64,000 nucleotides of DNA from UBA2767 sp965228625. Lineage in GTDB: Bacteria; Pseudomonadota; Alphaproteobacteria; Rhizobiales; Methyloligellaceae. Made by a program: the position numbers and the translations under genes. The DNA lies in NCBI GenBank assembly GCA_965228625.1, contig OZ245829.1:124001-188000 (forward strand), given 5' to 3'. Below, piece after piece: positions 57,235 through 64,000 of the stretch (position 1 is the stretch's first letter; each line of letters begins with the position of its first letter). The notes beneath the pieces are model-generated. The model saw only the letters and a list, made by a program, of their open reading frames with translations, had not been told where the DNA came from and made no database searches.

Positions 57235-58302
57235 TCATGCGACGGACTTTTCGGAAGTGCCTTGTTCGACGAAGCTCTCCGGATCCGGTTTGACGCAGTT
57301 GCGTCCGCCGTTCTTTGCTTCATAGAGCTGCTTGTCGGCGCGGTCGATCAGGGTTCCCGTTGTATCGGTCGCTTCACACTCCGCCACACCGATCGAGACG
57401 GTGACGAATCCGAGTTTGTCACCAGATGTGCGGTTCACCAGTTCCCGGTTGGCCATGGCCTCGCGGATACGGTCGGCAACCTTTACGCCAACCGCAAGAT
57501 CCGCCCCGGGCATGATGATCGCGAACTCCTCGCCACCATACCGGGCCACGAGATCACCATCCCGCACACTGTGATGGAATATGTTGGCTACGAAACGGAG
57601 CGCGGAGTCGCCGGCGCGGTGGCCATACTTGTCGTTGAACGCCTTGAAGTGGTCGACGTCAAACATGCAAAGGGCAAGCGGTTCGCCGGTCTCTTGCGCT
57701 ATCTGTATTTCCCCGGCGAGTGTCTCGTCGAACTGCTTGCGGTTGGCGACACCAGTTAGCGAATCGGTCTGGGATTCAAGCTTGATCTTGTTGAGGGCGG
57801 ACTTCAGTTGCTCGATCTGGTCAGCCGATGCGGTCAGCCGCGTCTCCATCTCCTTGGTTTTCTTGGTCATTGCGCGCGTCGTGCGCAGCAGGGCGACGAC
57901 GGCCTCCCGGACCTTCCTCTGGTCGGATTGGTTCGCCAGGCTGGCTTCTGCCGTCTTCACCGAGTCGCCGAAGCTGCGGGTCGTCGAGACCGCGTCGTGC
58001 ACCACCTCCAGCGCCTGGTGAACTTCCTTGCCCAGCTTGTCGCCCATGCCGCTGTAATCGTGGGCGCAACTGGCTTCCGAAAGGTGAAGCTCGAAAAGGA
58101 AGTCCAGCTCGGACGGCGCCGGCTGCGGATTGCGTTGTAAAAGCTCGGCAAAAGCGTTGGCAAGCGCGCGGTTTGAACCTTCCACATATTCGTAGAAGAG
58201 TTGAAAGTAGCGGGGAATCAGAAGCGCGCCGGCATCGGCCATGAGTTCCACGGCCTTCAGGAACAGGCGTTTCGCTGTGCTCTGGTCCGTCACATTCGAC
58301 AT
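57235..58302 (-). CDS. GGDEF diguanylate cyclase
   Basis: This 355-residue soluble protein has an N-terminal helical domain of unknown type (residues about 1-165) followed by a GGDEF domain: DSLTGVANRKQFDE, FDVDHFKAFNDKYGH, and the active-site RYGGEEF. An I-site RxxD (RDGD) stands five residues before GGEEF, so product inhibition by cyclic di-GMP is likely. The start at 58302 (MSNVTDQ) is chosen; an earlier in-frame start adds 27 residues. Confidence 0.92.
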   Translation of the reverse strand: MSNVTDQSTAKRLFLKAVELMADAGALLIPRYFQLFYEYVEGSNRALANAFAELLQRNPQPAPSELDFLFELHLSEASCAHDYSGMGDKLGKEVHQALEVVHDAVSTTRSFGDSVKTAEASLANQSDQRKVREAVVALLRTTRAMTKKTKEMETRLTASADQIEQLKSALNKIKLESQTDSLTGVANRKQFDETLAGEIQIAQETGEPLALCMFDVDHFKAFNDKYGHRAGDSALRFVANIFHHSVRDGDLVARYGGEEFAIIMPGADLAVGVKVADRIREAMANRELVNRTSGDKLGFVTVSIGVAECEATDTTGTLIDRADKQLYEAKNGGRNCVKPDPESFVEQGTSEKSVA

Positions 58303-58548
58303 TGGATTCGGCCCGCGTTCTGCCCCGCGGACTGCAGTCCATCTGCAACCCATGCGTGCGTTAGCATGATGACGCTCGCACACAGGGATTGTCGTCAGGT
58401 TAACGGCGAGATCACAATTTCAGACGGACCGGATGTGCGCGGATTGCTGGGCAATCGCACCATGGCCCTGGCTTGTGTACAGTCGGGGCAACGCCTAAAG
58501 GACAACCGCCCTCCTCTCGACGAAGCCGATCCTGAAAGCCCACGCCCG

Positions 58549-59481
58549 ATGAGCATTGTCCTAACAACCGTGCTGCCGTTCTTCGCCATCATCTTCTGCG
58601 GAATGATTGCGGGACGGCGTGAATTGCTCACCGGCGAGGCAGTGCGTGCGCTCAACACCTTCGTGTTCTATTTCGCGCTGCCGGCCCTGGTGGCCCTGAA
58701 GCTGGCGCAGACCCCGCTCCCGGCGCTGTTCCACCCGGAGTTTCTCTTTGCATGGCTGTGTGCCGCGCTGCTGACGTTTCTGTCCTGTGCAGTCCTGGGG
58801 CGGGTGATGTTCCGTACCAGCGCCGGCGAATCCGCCGTGCAGGGACTTGCCTGCTGTTTTTCCAACACCGGTTTCCTCGGCTTTCCCATGCTGGTGGCGC
58901 TTTATGGAGACTGGACAACGGGACCTTTCGTGATTGCGCTCACCATCGACATGGTCATCCTGATTCCGCTGGCCACGGTCTGGCTCCAGGCCATGTCGCC
59001 GGAGCGCAGCGGATCGATTGCTACCCGGGTGCTGCATGCCTGGCGGGACTCGTTGCTGACGCCGCTCATCGCTGCGATCCTCGTTGGCCTCGCCATATCG
59101 GCTACCGGGTTGAACCTTGCGGCGCCGATCGAGCGCTTCCTCGAGACGCTCGGACAGGCTGCCGCGCCGAGCGCCCTTTTCGCCCTCGGGGTTGCGCTCG
59201 CAAGCCGCAATGCAGACGAGCGCCGCGGCGAACTGGCATTCCTTACCATCGGCAAGCTGGCGATCCATCCGGGCAACGTCGCTCTGTTCGTTACCCTCTT
59301 CGCGGTCGACGACGCGTGGGCGAAGGCCGGGGTGTTGTTTGCGGCCCTTCCCATCGCGAACACGGTGTTCGTGCTGGCCGACGAGTTCGATACCTACGCG
59401 GTCCGCGCTTCGGCCGCGATCCTCGTCACCACGGTGCTATCGATCTTCTCCCTGTCCGCCCTCGTCTACTGGCTCGGTTGA
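58549..59481 (+). CDS. AEC family auxin efflux-type carrier
   Basis: This 310-residue protein has about ten hydrophobic segments and AEC-type features: a first segment VLTTVLPFFAIIFCGMIAG, RALNTFVFYFALPALVALKLAQ, a CCFSNTGFLGFPMLVALYG break, and a central cytoplasmic loop. AEC carriers export small organic acids or other metabolites. The substrate is unknown. The ATG at 58549 gives the standard start. Confidence 0.88.
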   Translation: MSIVLTTVLPFFAIIFCGMIAGRRELLTGEAVRALNTFVFYFALPALVALKLAQTPLPALFHPEFLFAWLCAALLTFLSCAVLGRVMFRTSAGESAVQGLACCFSNTGFLGFPMLVALYGDWTTGPFVIALTIDMVILIPLATVWLQAMSPERSGSIATRVLHAWRDSLLTPLIAAILVGLAISATGLNLAAPIERFLETLGQAAAPSALFALGVALASRNADERRGELAFLTIGKLAIHPGNVALFVTLFAVDDAWAKAGVLFAALPIANTVFVLADEFDTYAVRASAAILVTTVLSIFSLSALVYWLG

Positions 59482-59502
59482 GCCGGTCCTGCGGCAAAGA
59501 AG

Positions 59503-59534
59503 AAGCCCCGCGGTCTCTTTCGAGTGCGGGGCTT
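59503..59534 (-). terminator. Intrinsic terminator between the AEC and autotransporter-like genes
   Basis: AAGCCCCGC and GCGGGGCTT pair over nine bases around a 14-base loop. On the minus strand the hairpin is followed by CTTCTTCTTT and would end the autotransporter-like gene; on the plus strand a shorter TTT run could end the AEC transcript. Confidence 0.8.
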
Positions 59535-59581
59535 TGAGGATCAACCTTTGATGTGCAGGGTTATGACACGGGAGGGCCCCA

Positions 59582-61849
59582 TCAGACGCACGGCGGGCCG
59601 GCGTCGACGATAACGACACCACCGATCTCCAGGGTGCCGACGAAATTGCCGGCGCCTTCACAGAGGTTTCCACCGATGACCGCGTTGTTGATGTTGCCGG
59701 CGCCGTTGATGGTGTTGCCCCCACCGTTTACGTCGAGCAGGTCGTCGCCGATGGTCCCGGCGAAGATGTTGTCATCGATGGTGACGGTGTTGTTTGCGCC
59801 GAACTGCAGAGCGTCTTCAAAAACACCATTGATCGTATTCCCCGCTATGACGACATTGGTGTTCAAGTCCGTAAATTCGATGCCGTTGTCGTCGCCGGCG
59901 TTGCCGATGTCGGTGAGCACGTTGTTGACGATGGTGACGTTGCTGTTGCCGCCGGCTTCGAAGTCAATGCCATCGTCGTCGGCGTTGGTCACGGTCGAGT
60001 TCGCGATCGTCACATTGGTGTTGTCGCCACCGAAATTGATGCCGTCATCGTCGATGTTCTCAACTGTCGCATTGGTGATCAAGACGTTGGCGTTGCTGTC
60101 ATCAAAGTCGATGCCGTCATTGTCCGAGTTCCGGACCGTCACGGTGTCGATCGTAACGCCGGAGTTGCCGCTCGTGAACGAGATCGCCTCGCCGTCAGTG
60201 GTGTCGATGACAGTGTTGGTAATCACGATGTTGGCGTTGTTATTGTTGATGTCGATGGCGTTGCTGTCCGAGTTCGTAATCGTCGTGTTCTCGATTGTAA
60301 TGTTGGAGTTGTCGTTGTCGAATTCGATTCCGTCGTCCACATTCGCGATGTTCGTGTGATAGATCGACACGTTCCTGTTGTTGTCATTGAAGAAGATGCC
60401 TTCATCGTTGGCGTTTTCGATCGTCACATTTTTGATCAGGACCTTCTTGTGGTCGTCGTTGAACTGGATGCCGTCGCCGCCGACATCCATGATCATGGTG
60501 TCCGTGATGGCGACGTTGGAGACGCCGTCTGCGGCGGCCTCGATACCGTTATTGTTTCCGCCTGCGCCCAGGCCGCCCTCAATGCCAAGGCCGGCCAGAT
60601 GCGTATTGTTGTCGATCTTCAAGATCGCCTGATTCAGATTGCTGGTAATGGTGGGCTTGGCGCCCGGCGCCTTGAAGTTTGCCGTGGTGCCTGACCTGAC
60701 GCCGGTCACCCTGATGGTCGAGCCGCCGCCCTGCAGCGTCTGGTTCGGTCCGACGATAAAGCTGCCATTGGTGGTGCCGCCGTCGAGGATGATCAAGCTG
60801 TTCTCGCCGTTGGCGTCAATGGTGCCCTGCAGATCGCCACCGCCCTGCAACACGGCGGCACGGTCGAAGTTCACGCCCGTCAGGGCGTCAAAGACGTTCT
60901 CTTCCTTGCTCTGGACCGTGATGATGTCGGTGTCGCGCTCAAGACCGTCGGTCATGCGCAACTCCTGCGCGGTCAATGATGCTGTGCGCAGGGCCGCGTC
61001 GGACCCTCTGGCGCCGAAGGGGATTCGCAGTCTGGCGCCGATCTCGAACCTAGTGTCGCGGACCTCGTCGTAGGAGAGTTCGCTCTCGATCGTCAGCCGT
61101 GAACCGGGCAGCGAAGATACGATATCGTTGATACGGTATTCCAGACGCCCCTTGGGGCCCGCAACCTCTTCGACGGCGTCGTCATCGTCGAACCAGAAGC
61201 CGCCCACATAACCCCTGAGCTCATGGCGCTTCGCGCGCGCCGGGGCGTCCTTCGATCCACCGCCGCCGCCTCGACTACGGCCGAACAGGAGCATGCCGAC
61301 CTCACCGTCGATGCCGTAAAGCGCCACTTCCTCGCCACCGATCAGGAAAATGTTATTGCCCTGCAGGACCACCTCGGCCAGTCCCGGCGAGGCCTTGGGG
61401 TCGGTGACGGGCACGTAGCCGTTCACGCGCACATCGAAGCGTTCCGAGAGCGCCTCAACGCCGAACGACACCTGGTGGAAGGTGTTGTCCTCTTCCGTGT
61501 CGCGGATGTCCCATCCCGCCCACAGGCCCAGGTTCCAGCCTGAGGGGAGCATCTGCCGGTAGCCGAGCGCCAGATTGGCTTCCTGCACGTCTTCTTCGAA
61601 GAGCTTGCCCCGTGCGTCGAGGAAGAACAGCGTCGTCGCCGACTGAGCCAGCGGTGTGAACAGGACGATCTCACCGCGGCTTGTGTCATCCGTGCCGTAG
61701 AAGCCGCCGAGTTCCCACCAGCCCACGAATTTGTTGTGAGAGGCGACCGGTGCAGCTACGTCACCGCCCGCGCGTGCGGGCGCCAAACCAATGAAGGCGG
61801 CGCATATCAAGACGCACGATAGCGTTGCAAGTTGTTTGAGACGGCTCAT
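59582..61849 (-). CDS. Inverse-autotransporter-like outer membrane protein with a beta-helix passenger
   Basis: This 755-residue protein has a signal peptide (MSRLKQLATLSCVLICAAFI, cut near ARA-GG) and an N-terminal beta-barrel-like part of about 280 residues (FVGWWELGGFYGTDDTSRGE, NLALGYRQMLPSGWNLGLWAGWD). This resembles the barrel of intimin/invasin-type inverse autotransporters. About 470 residues follow, mostly a right-handed beta-helix of 23-24-residue turns (for example NITIENTTITNSDSNAIDIN, NVLITNATVENIDDDGINFG), very rich in Asn and Asp. It ends NLCEGAGNF...AGPPCV with two Cys. It may display a pectate-lyase-like or adhesive helix on the cell surface. An unusual GGGGGG precedes the ATG. 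Confidence 0.8.
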   Translation of the reverse strand: MSRLKQLATLSCVLICAAFIGLAPARAGGDVAAPVASHNKFVGWWELGGFYGTDDTSRGEIVLFTPLAQSATTLFFLDARGKLFEEDVQEANLALGYRQMLPSGWNLGLWAGWDIRDTEEDNTFHQVSFGVEALSERFDVRVNGYVPVTDPKASPGLAEVVLQGNNIFLIGGEEVALYGIDGEVGMLLFGRSRGGGGGSKDAPARAKRHELRGYVGGFWFDDDDAVEEVAGPKGRLEYRINDIVSSLPGSRLTIESELSYDEVRDTRFEIGARLRIPFGARGSDAALRTASLTAQELRMTDGLERDTDIITVQSKEENVFDALTGVNFDRAAVLQGGGDLQGTIDANGENSLIILDGGTTNGSFIVGPNQTLQGGGSTIRVTGVRSGTTANFKAPGAKPTITSNLNQAILKIDNNTHLAGLGIEGGLGAGGNNNGIEAAADGVSNVAITDTMIMDVGGDGIQFNDDHKKVLIKNVTIENANDEGIFFNDNNRNVSIYHTNIANVDDGIEFDNDNSNITIENTTITNSDSNAIDINNNNANIVITNTVIDTTDGEAISFTSGNSGVTIDTVTVRNSDNDGIDFDDSNANVLITNATVENIDDDGINFGGDNTNVTIANSTVTNADDDGIDFEAGGNSNVTIVNNVLTDIGNAGDDNGIEFTDLNTNVVIAGNTINGVFEDALQFGANNTVTIDDNIFAGTIGDDLLDVNGGGNTINGAGNINNAVIGGNLCEGAGNFVGTLEIGGVVIVDAGPPCV

Positions 61850-62206
61850 CAGTATGCCCCCCGGGCAGAATATACTCATCGTCACGCGTGGGAGCGTGGG
61901 TGCAACTTCGGCTTGAATACTAGGGTTTTTGTCCCGGAATCGGTCTCCCGTTTCGCCGAATCGCCGGTTGTTTTTTCGGACCTGTTGCCGAAGAGTTACG
62001 AAAAGGCCTATCTATCCGTGCGCAATGAGTTGTATGCAACTAATGGTGGTGGCGGCTTCTCGATGGTGGAGCGTGTCCGCGTGCTTTTCGCTCTTGAGGG
62101 ATTCGCGGCGATACGGGCGGGCGGCGGCAAAGATTTCGCGAAACAGAGGCCACGCAGGTTCTTTCGAGCGCGGTGCAACTTGCCGTTCGGATGCACTTTG
62201 CCAAAG
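61850..62206. other. Upstream region of the autotransporter-like gene
   Basis: The 357 bases between the autotransporter-like gene (minus strand) and the cupin gene end (62207) hold no supported gene. They should contain the autotransporter promoter. No strong repeat is visible. Confidence 0.45.
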
Positions 62207-62581
62207 CTAGACGCGCGGATCCGTTTCTCCGCCGTCCGCGCCATACATGATGACCCACGTCGCGAAGTCGTCGGTGAAATCCTCGAAGCGGTGAACGGAG
62301 CCCGCCGGCGTGAAAATCGCATCGCCGGCCCCGAAGTCCGCGCGGGTGAGCGAGGCTTCGTTCTTTCCGCTTGCGAAGGTGCCCGATCCGCTGATCACGA
62401 CATAGACTTCGTCCTGATCATGAGGCGGCTGGTGGTCTTCACCGCGCGGCTTGTAAAGGTAGAGCTTCAGCGTCCCGTGTTCGCGTAACAGCGCTGCCGG
62501 CAGCCCGAGCGGCGCCGTTCCCGAGGCAACGGCGTTGCTGACGGCCCGGTGCGCATCGGCCAAAGGCGTTACGTGTTCCAT
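62207..62581 (-). CDS. Cupin domain protein
   Basis: This 124-residue single-domain cupin has the metal motif His series in GEDHQPPHDQDEVYVVISGSG and PAGSVHRFEDFTDD. Such small cupins bind metals or small ligands. It is the second gene of a minus-strand operon after an OsmC-family gene (45-base gap). Confidence 0.88.
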   Translation of the reverse strand: MEHVTPLADAHRAVSNAVASGTAPLGLPAALLREHGTLKLYLYKPRGEDHQPPHDQDEVYVVISGSGTFASGKNEASLTRADFGAGDAIFTPAGSVHRFEDFTDDFATWVIMYGADGGETDPRV

Positions 62582-62626
62582 GCCGGTATTCGTTCTGTGC
62601 GAAAGACTCCACCGATTTGAAGACGG

Positions 62627-63274
62627 TCAGGTCGCGGTATTCAAGGCGCGTCTGGTCGCACGAAAACTTGCGCCGTCGCCATTATTGACGATGAGCGTGG
62701 TCGACGCGGGCACCGCATTGACGACGGTCTGCGCCGCCATGCAGGCGCGCTCCGCGACCTCGCCCATCTTTGCGATCACGTCCTCGTTTTCCTTGGTTTC
62801 GATCAGAACAAACGTCTCGATGCCTTTGGAAAGACCTTCCATTTCTCCGCCCATATCGGCGGTCATGCCGGGAATGCGCGACTGGAATTTCATCTTCTGC
62901 TCGACCCTGATCGACGACACATCGAGCTTCTGGCTGTCGGCATAGCCCTTGAGATGGGTGAGCAGGCAGAAGGCAATTCCCGCCGCGAGGTAGGACAAAG
63001 GCGCGGGTGCGGTATCGGTGCCGCCGATCACGGTGCCTTCGTCACAGAGGAGCTCGAAGGCACCGAATGTCGGAATGTTGGGCTTGACGGTTCCGCGCTT
63101 CACCATACCCGGGCCGTCCAGAAGCTCGGCGATAACGTGAACCTCGAGATCGAGGCCTTTCCTGGATTTCTTCGCGGGCTGAATGTCAAACGAAATCGGC
63201 TCCGGCATCTCTGCCACACGCCGTACGATGGGTTGTCCGACTCCTGTCTCGGGATGTTCCGTCTGTGAATTCAT
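62627..63274 (-). CDS. OsmC family protein
   Basis: This 215-residue protein has an OsmC-type core (PAPLSYLAAGIAFCLLTHLKGYADSQKL, with Cys, and VEQKMKFQSRIPGMTADMGGEMEGLSKGI in part). A second Cys is in AERACMAAQTVV. OsmC/Ohr proteins reduce hydroperoxides through two Cys; here both are present, though the spacing needs alignment. It heads an operon with a cupin and is divergent from a TetR-type regulator. Confidence 0.85.
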   Translation of the reverse strand: MNSQTEHPETGVGQPIVRRVAEMPEPISFDIQPAKKSRKGLDLEVHVIAELLDGPGMVKRGTVKPNIPTFGAFELLCDEGTVIGGTDTAPAPLSYLAAGIAFCLLTHLKGYADSQKLDVSSIRVEQKMKFQSRIPGMTADMGGEMEGLSKGIETFVLIETKENEDVIAKMGEVAERACMAAQTVVNAVPASTTLIVNNGDGASFRATRRALNTAT

Positions 63275-63290
63275 GTCATGGGTCCTTAAT

Positions 63291-63345
63291 TATGGTACGA
63301 TAGCGTACCGATTTGAAATGCTATATATGGTACGATAGCGTACCG
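63291..63345. promoter_or_regulatory. Tandem identical palindromic operators for the TetR/OsmC promoter region
   Basis: The 20-base sequence TATGGTACGATAGCGTACCG occurs twice (63291-63310 and 63326-63345), 35 bases apart. Each copy contains the perfect dyad GGTACG-ATAG-CGTACC (63294-63309 and 63329-63344). They lie between the OsmC and TetR genes, as operators for that regulator would. Confidence 0.9.
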
Positions 63346-63374
63346 GTCAAGTGATTGCGTGAAAGGAACCGAAA

Positions 63375-63995
63375 ATGGCGGAGACGTTGAGCGGACGAGA
63401 GAAGCAACAGGCTGAAAAACGCTCGGAAATCCTCACTGCCGCAACGAAGCTGTTCTTCAATGAAGGGTATGGTCGCACGACCATGGACCGGGTCCGTGCA
63501 GAGGTGGGCGGATCCAAGCGCACGCTCTACAGGAATTTTGCGAGCAAGGAGGAGCTCTTCGAGGCAATCGTAAAACAGGTCTCCGACAGGGTGCTCGCCG
63601 CCCTTACCCCTCCCCTGGACCAGGGCGACATCAAAAGCGCGCTCATCGCCATGGGTACAAACTATCTGAAGGTTCTGACCTCACAGGACGGCATTGCCCT
63701 TTACCGCGCCATGGTTTCCGAGGCGCCGCACTTTCCGGATCTCGCGCGGACCTTCTTCGCCAATGGGCCCGGCCGCGCCGATGCCCACTTGGCTGATTTT
63801 CTGGAGTCCCGGTCGCGTGAGGGTCAGCTCGACGTTTCGGATCCCGAACGCGCGGCCGCTCAACTTCTTGGCGCTTTCCGCGGAGACTTGCACCTCATGG
63901 CGGTTCTCAACGGGAATATCCCGGACGAGAAGCAAATCGCTGCCGCCGCGGCCAGCGCCGTCGAGACCTTCCTTTTCGGCCATGCGGCAGAATAG
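63375..63995 (+). CDS. TetR family transcriptional regulator
   Basis: This 206-residue protein has the TetR helix-turn-helix in residues about 15-60 (RSEILTAATKLFFNEGYGRTTMDRVRAEVGGSKRTLYRNFASKEELFEAI in part), then a ligand domain of the AefR/C-7-like type. It is divergent from the OsmC-cupin operon and should bind the two identical palindromes at 63291-63345, repressing itself and the operon until a ligand, perhaps a reactive compound, releases it. Confidence 0.92.
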   Translation: MAETLSGREKQQAEKRSEILTAATKLFFNEGYGRTTMDRVRAEVGGSKRTLYRNFASKEELFEAIVKQVSDRVLAALTPPLDQGDIKSALIAMGTNYLKVLTSQDGIALYRAMVSEAPHFPDLARTFFANGPGRADAHLADFLESRSREGQLDVSDPERAAAQLLGAFRGDLHLMAVLNGNIPDEKQIAAAAASAVETFLFGHAAE

Positions 63996-64000
63996 AGTGA

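Noticed and set aside
1..64000. tRNA, rRNA or CRISPR features
   Set aside because: No cloverleaf with a recognisable T-arm, no rRNA stretch and no spaced repeat array was noticed by eye; a tRNAscan-SE and CRISPR search would settle it.

Overview
The window looks like chromosome from a GC-rich alphaproteobacterium. I infer this from about 62% GC in counted core lines, DUF1127, DUF2164, DUF2161 and phasin-like genes, a five-PAS hybrid kinase, and a lithotrophic-type sulfite oxidation cluster. No rRNA, tRNA, CRISPR array or transposase gene was seen.

Layout. 1-1510: the start of a CBS-domain gene leaving the window, a doubtful small ORF, and an HpxZ/AtzH-like gene. 1602-6561: a complete His-Xaa-Ser (Hxs) operon on the minus strand (hxsD, hxsB, hxsC, hxsA, a small Hxs protein and a MauG-like dihaem protein). 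All its genes overlap, and its GC is visibly lower than its flanks. 6980-8078: a YihY-type membrane protein and a DUF2164 protein. 8408-14885: aprM-aprB-aprA, three little-known genes (121 aa; an FKBP/SlyD-like protein; a 52-aa basic protein), sat and a metallophosphoesterase. AprBA/AprM and Sat would turn sulfite plus AMP into APS and then sulfate plus ATP. 15031-23201: tandem alpha/beta hydrolases, a Nudix hydrolase, an HDAC-family deacetylase, PEP carboxylase and an MFS carrier. 23170-31835: an EF-hand/Erv1-like thiol oxidase fusion, a MarC protein, a Crp/Fnr regulator, a phasin, a Tat-exported metallo-hydrolase with a GAF-LuxR regulator, and a VOC/LysR divergent pair.

31987-41395: universal stress protein, a Nudix-GNAT-M50 protease operon, a NIT-domain chemoreceptor, an AAC(3)-I-like acetyltransferase, a fatty acid desaturase divergent from an ArsR-type repressor across a large AT-rich dyad, and a FUSC transporter. 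41402-48898: two coupled small genes, DUF1127, a hybrid histidine kinase with an OmpR-type regulator, Amt and a second MarC. A 14-base motif (GYAACAANTGAAAC) occurs four times in the intergenic DNA of this block and may be the regulator's target. 49023-63995: GFA and DUF2161 proteins, a nitronate monooxygenase-like enzyme divergent from a TauD-like dioxygenase, an HBM chemoreceptor, an alpha/beta hydrolase, a diguanylate cyclase, an AEC carrier, an inverse-autotransporter-like beta-barrel with a beta-helix passenger, and an OsmC-cupin operon divergent from a TetR regulator with two identical palindromic operators.

The best candidates for under-described biology are the Hxs operon (a predicted peptide-modification system whose product is unknown), the unknown members of the sulfite oxidation operon, the EF-hand/Erv1 fusion, and the four-copy motif around the two-component system. 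All functions are read from sequence by eye; no search was run.
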